In this document: in pieces, positions 5,161-5,763 of the stretch
Layout: each line of letters starts with the position of its first letter
Numbering within the stretch: the first letter of the stretch is position 1
Source of the DNA: Anaerolineaceae bacterium
GTDB taxonomy: Bacteria > Chloroflexota > Anaerolineae > Anaerolineales > Anaerolineaceae
DNA: 5,763 nucleotides
NCBI GenBank assembly: GCA_003501835.1
Contig: DNOU01000020.1
Coordinates: 1,068 to 6,830 of the forward strand
Direction of reading: 5' to 3'
Made by a program: the position numbers and the translations under genes
The notes under the pieces: model-generated
Database searches by the model: none
The model's input: the letters and a program-made list of their open reading frames with translations, nothing else
What the model was told of the DNA's origin: nothing

Positions 5161-5502
5161 TTACTCTTTTTCCCGCAGCACAATTGTTATGTGCGAGGCA
5201 CGGCGCAGCAAAGGTTTGAAGCGCCCACGTGCACCATAACGGCGCCATTTGCGGGTCTGTGCTTCATCAGCCGTGATTTTGTAGACCACCAGGGTGTCGC
5301 GGCTGAGACCAAAGTTTTCCTCAGCGTTGGCGATGGCGGATGCCAGCAGCTTGCCCACGTGCCGGGCAGCGACCTTGGGGGTGAACTTAAGCAAGGTCAG
5401 CGCTTCCACAGCAGGTTTACCGCGAACCAAATCAACCACCAGTCGGGCTTTTTGCGCTGAAACTCCGCAATTTTTTAAAGTTGCACGAATATCCGTTGCC
5501 AT
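5161..5502 (-). CDS. rplV: 50S ribosomal protein L22
   Basis: L22 binds all domains of 23S rRNA, and its long beta hairpin lines the peptide exit tunnel. The 113-residue product begins MATDIRATLKNCGVSAQKAR and has VDLVRGKP (23-30), KLLASAIANAEENFGL (51-66) and the extended hairpin from about 72 to 108. The hairpin tip is near EAQTRKWRRYGARGRF (80-95), followed by the closing signature RRASHITIVL (100-109). The tip region, where macrolide-resistance changes occur in other bacteria, shows no evident deletion. The ATG at 5500-5502 follows the S19 stop by 3 nt, with an AAGGG about 10 nt upstream lying within the S19 frame, so coupling to S19 is plausible. Confidence 0.98.
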   Translation of the reverse strand: MATDIRATLKNCGVSAQKARLVVDLVRGKPAVEALTLLKFTPKVAARHVGKLLASAIANAEENFGLSRDTLVVYKITADEAQTRKWRRYGARGRFKPLLRRASHITIVLREKE

Positions 5503-5505
5503 GGT

Positions 5506-5763
5506 TTACTTTCCCTTCACTGTCGAGGATTTCTCGGATGCAGCGTGACCACGGAAGTGACGGGTGGGTGCAAATTCGCCCAAACGGTGTCCAATCATGT
5601 TCTCAGTGATGTAAATGGGAACATGGCGGCGTCCATCATGGATGGCGATGGTGTGTCCGACCATCTGGGGATAGATGGTGGAATCGCGGCTCCAAGTGCG
5701 GATGACTTTCTTCTCAGCCTTGACATTCAAGACTTCGATTTTTTTCATCAACTTCGGGTCAAT
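5506..5763 (-). CDS. rpsS: 30S ribosomal protein S19, 5' part missing (window edge)
   Basis: S19 sits in the 30S head, forms a complex with S13 and contacts 23S rRNA and tRNA across the subunit interface. Only the C-terminal 85 residues are present. The frame stays open to the window edge, and the first residues, IDPKLMKKIEVL, match the canonical S19 region that follows the start and the KKGP motif, so roughly ten N-terminal residues lie outside. Visible landmarks, counted from the first residue present, are RTWSRDSTIYPQMVGHTIAI (22-41) and HDGRRHVPIYITENMIGHRL (42-61), leading into GEFAPTRHFRGHA. The internal TTG and ATG codons at 5746-5751 are not the start. The gene is 3 nt upstream of L22, as expected for this cluster. 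Confidence 0.97.
   Translation of the reverse strand: MDPKLMKKIEVLNVKAEKKVIRTWSRDSTIYPQMVGHTIAIHDGRRHVPIYITENMIGHRLGEFAPTRHFRGHAASEKSSTVKGK

Noticed and set aside
5038..5460. 140-codon plus-strand open frame opposite S3 and L22
   Set aside because: It is antisense to two conserved genes, with no recognisable domain and no convincing ribosome binding site; a shadow frame.
5746..5751. Start of S19 at the TTG or ATG near the right edge
   Set aside because: The frame remains open to the edge, and the codons before it encode IDPKL, which matches the conserved S19 N-terminal region, so the true start lies outside the window.

Overview
The window is an uninterrupted stretch of the bacterial S10-spc ribosomal-protein gene cluster. 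Every gene is on the minus strand, so transcription runs from the right edge to the left edge. In transcription order the genes are rpsS (S19, 5' end cut off by the window), rplV (L22), rpsC (S3), rplP (L16), rpmC (L29), rpsQ (S17), rplN (L14), rplX (L24), rplE (L5), rpsN (S14, zinc type), rpsH (S8), rplF (L6), rplR (L18), rpsE (S5) and rpmD (L30, 3' end cut off). This is the canonical bacterial order with nothing inserted or missing.

The organism is a bacterium. The 60-residue S14 with four zinc-ligand cysteines and the L24 with a C-terminal CxxC/CxxC zinc ribbon argue against an E. coli-like enterobacterium. The overall flavour of the proteins suggests a deep-branching phylum such as Chloroflexota (possibly Anaerolineae), but that is an impression from memory and was not tested by a search.

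The genes are packed very tightly. Spacers range from an 8-nt overlap to 42 nt. L16/L29, L29/S17 and S17/L14 each overlap by ATGA, and S5/L30 overlap by 8 nt. The S17/L14 overlap falls exactly where the S10 and spc operons separate in E. coli, so there is no intergenic space for a promoter or terminator there. The window therefore looks like the interior of one long co-transcribed unit. No promoter, terminator, RNA gene, mobile element or CRISPR array is visible, and no gene-free stretch exceeds 42 bases. Most genes have a clear Shine-Dalgarno sequence, and these settle several starts: GTG for L6, and internal ATGs rather than the longest frame for S8, S14 and L24.

The products work together as structural parts of the ribosome. 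S3, S5, S8, S14, S17 and S19 belong to the 30S subunit. L5, L6, L14, L16, L18, L22, L24, L29 and L30 belong to the 50S. I found no sign of a previously undescribed system; the observations in Part 2 are modest ones about gene coupling, start-site choice, one small hairpin and zinc-binding variants.
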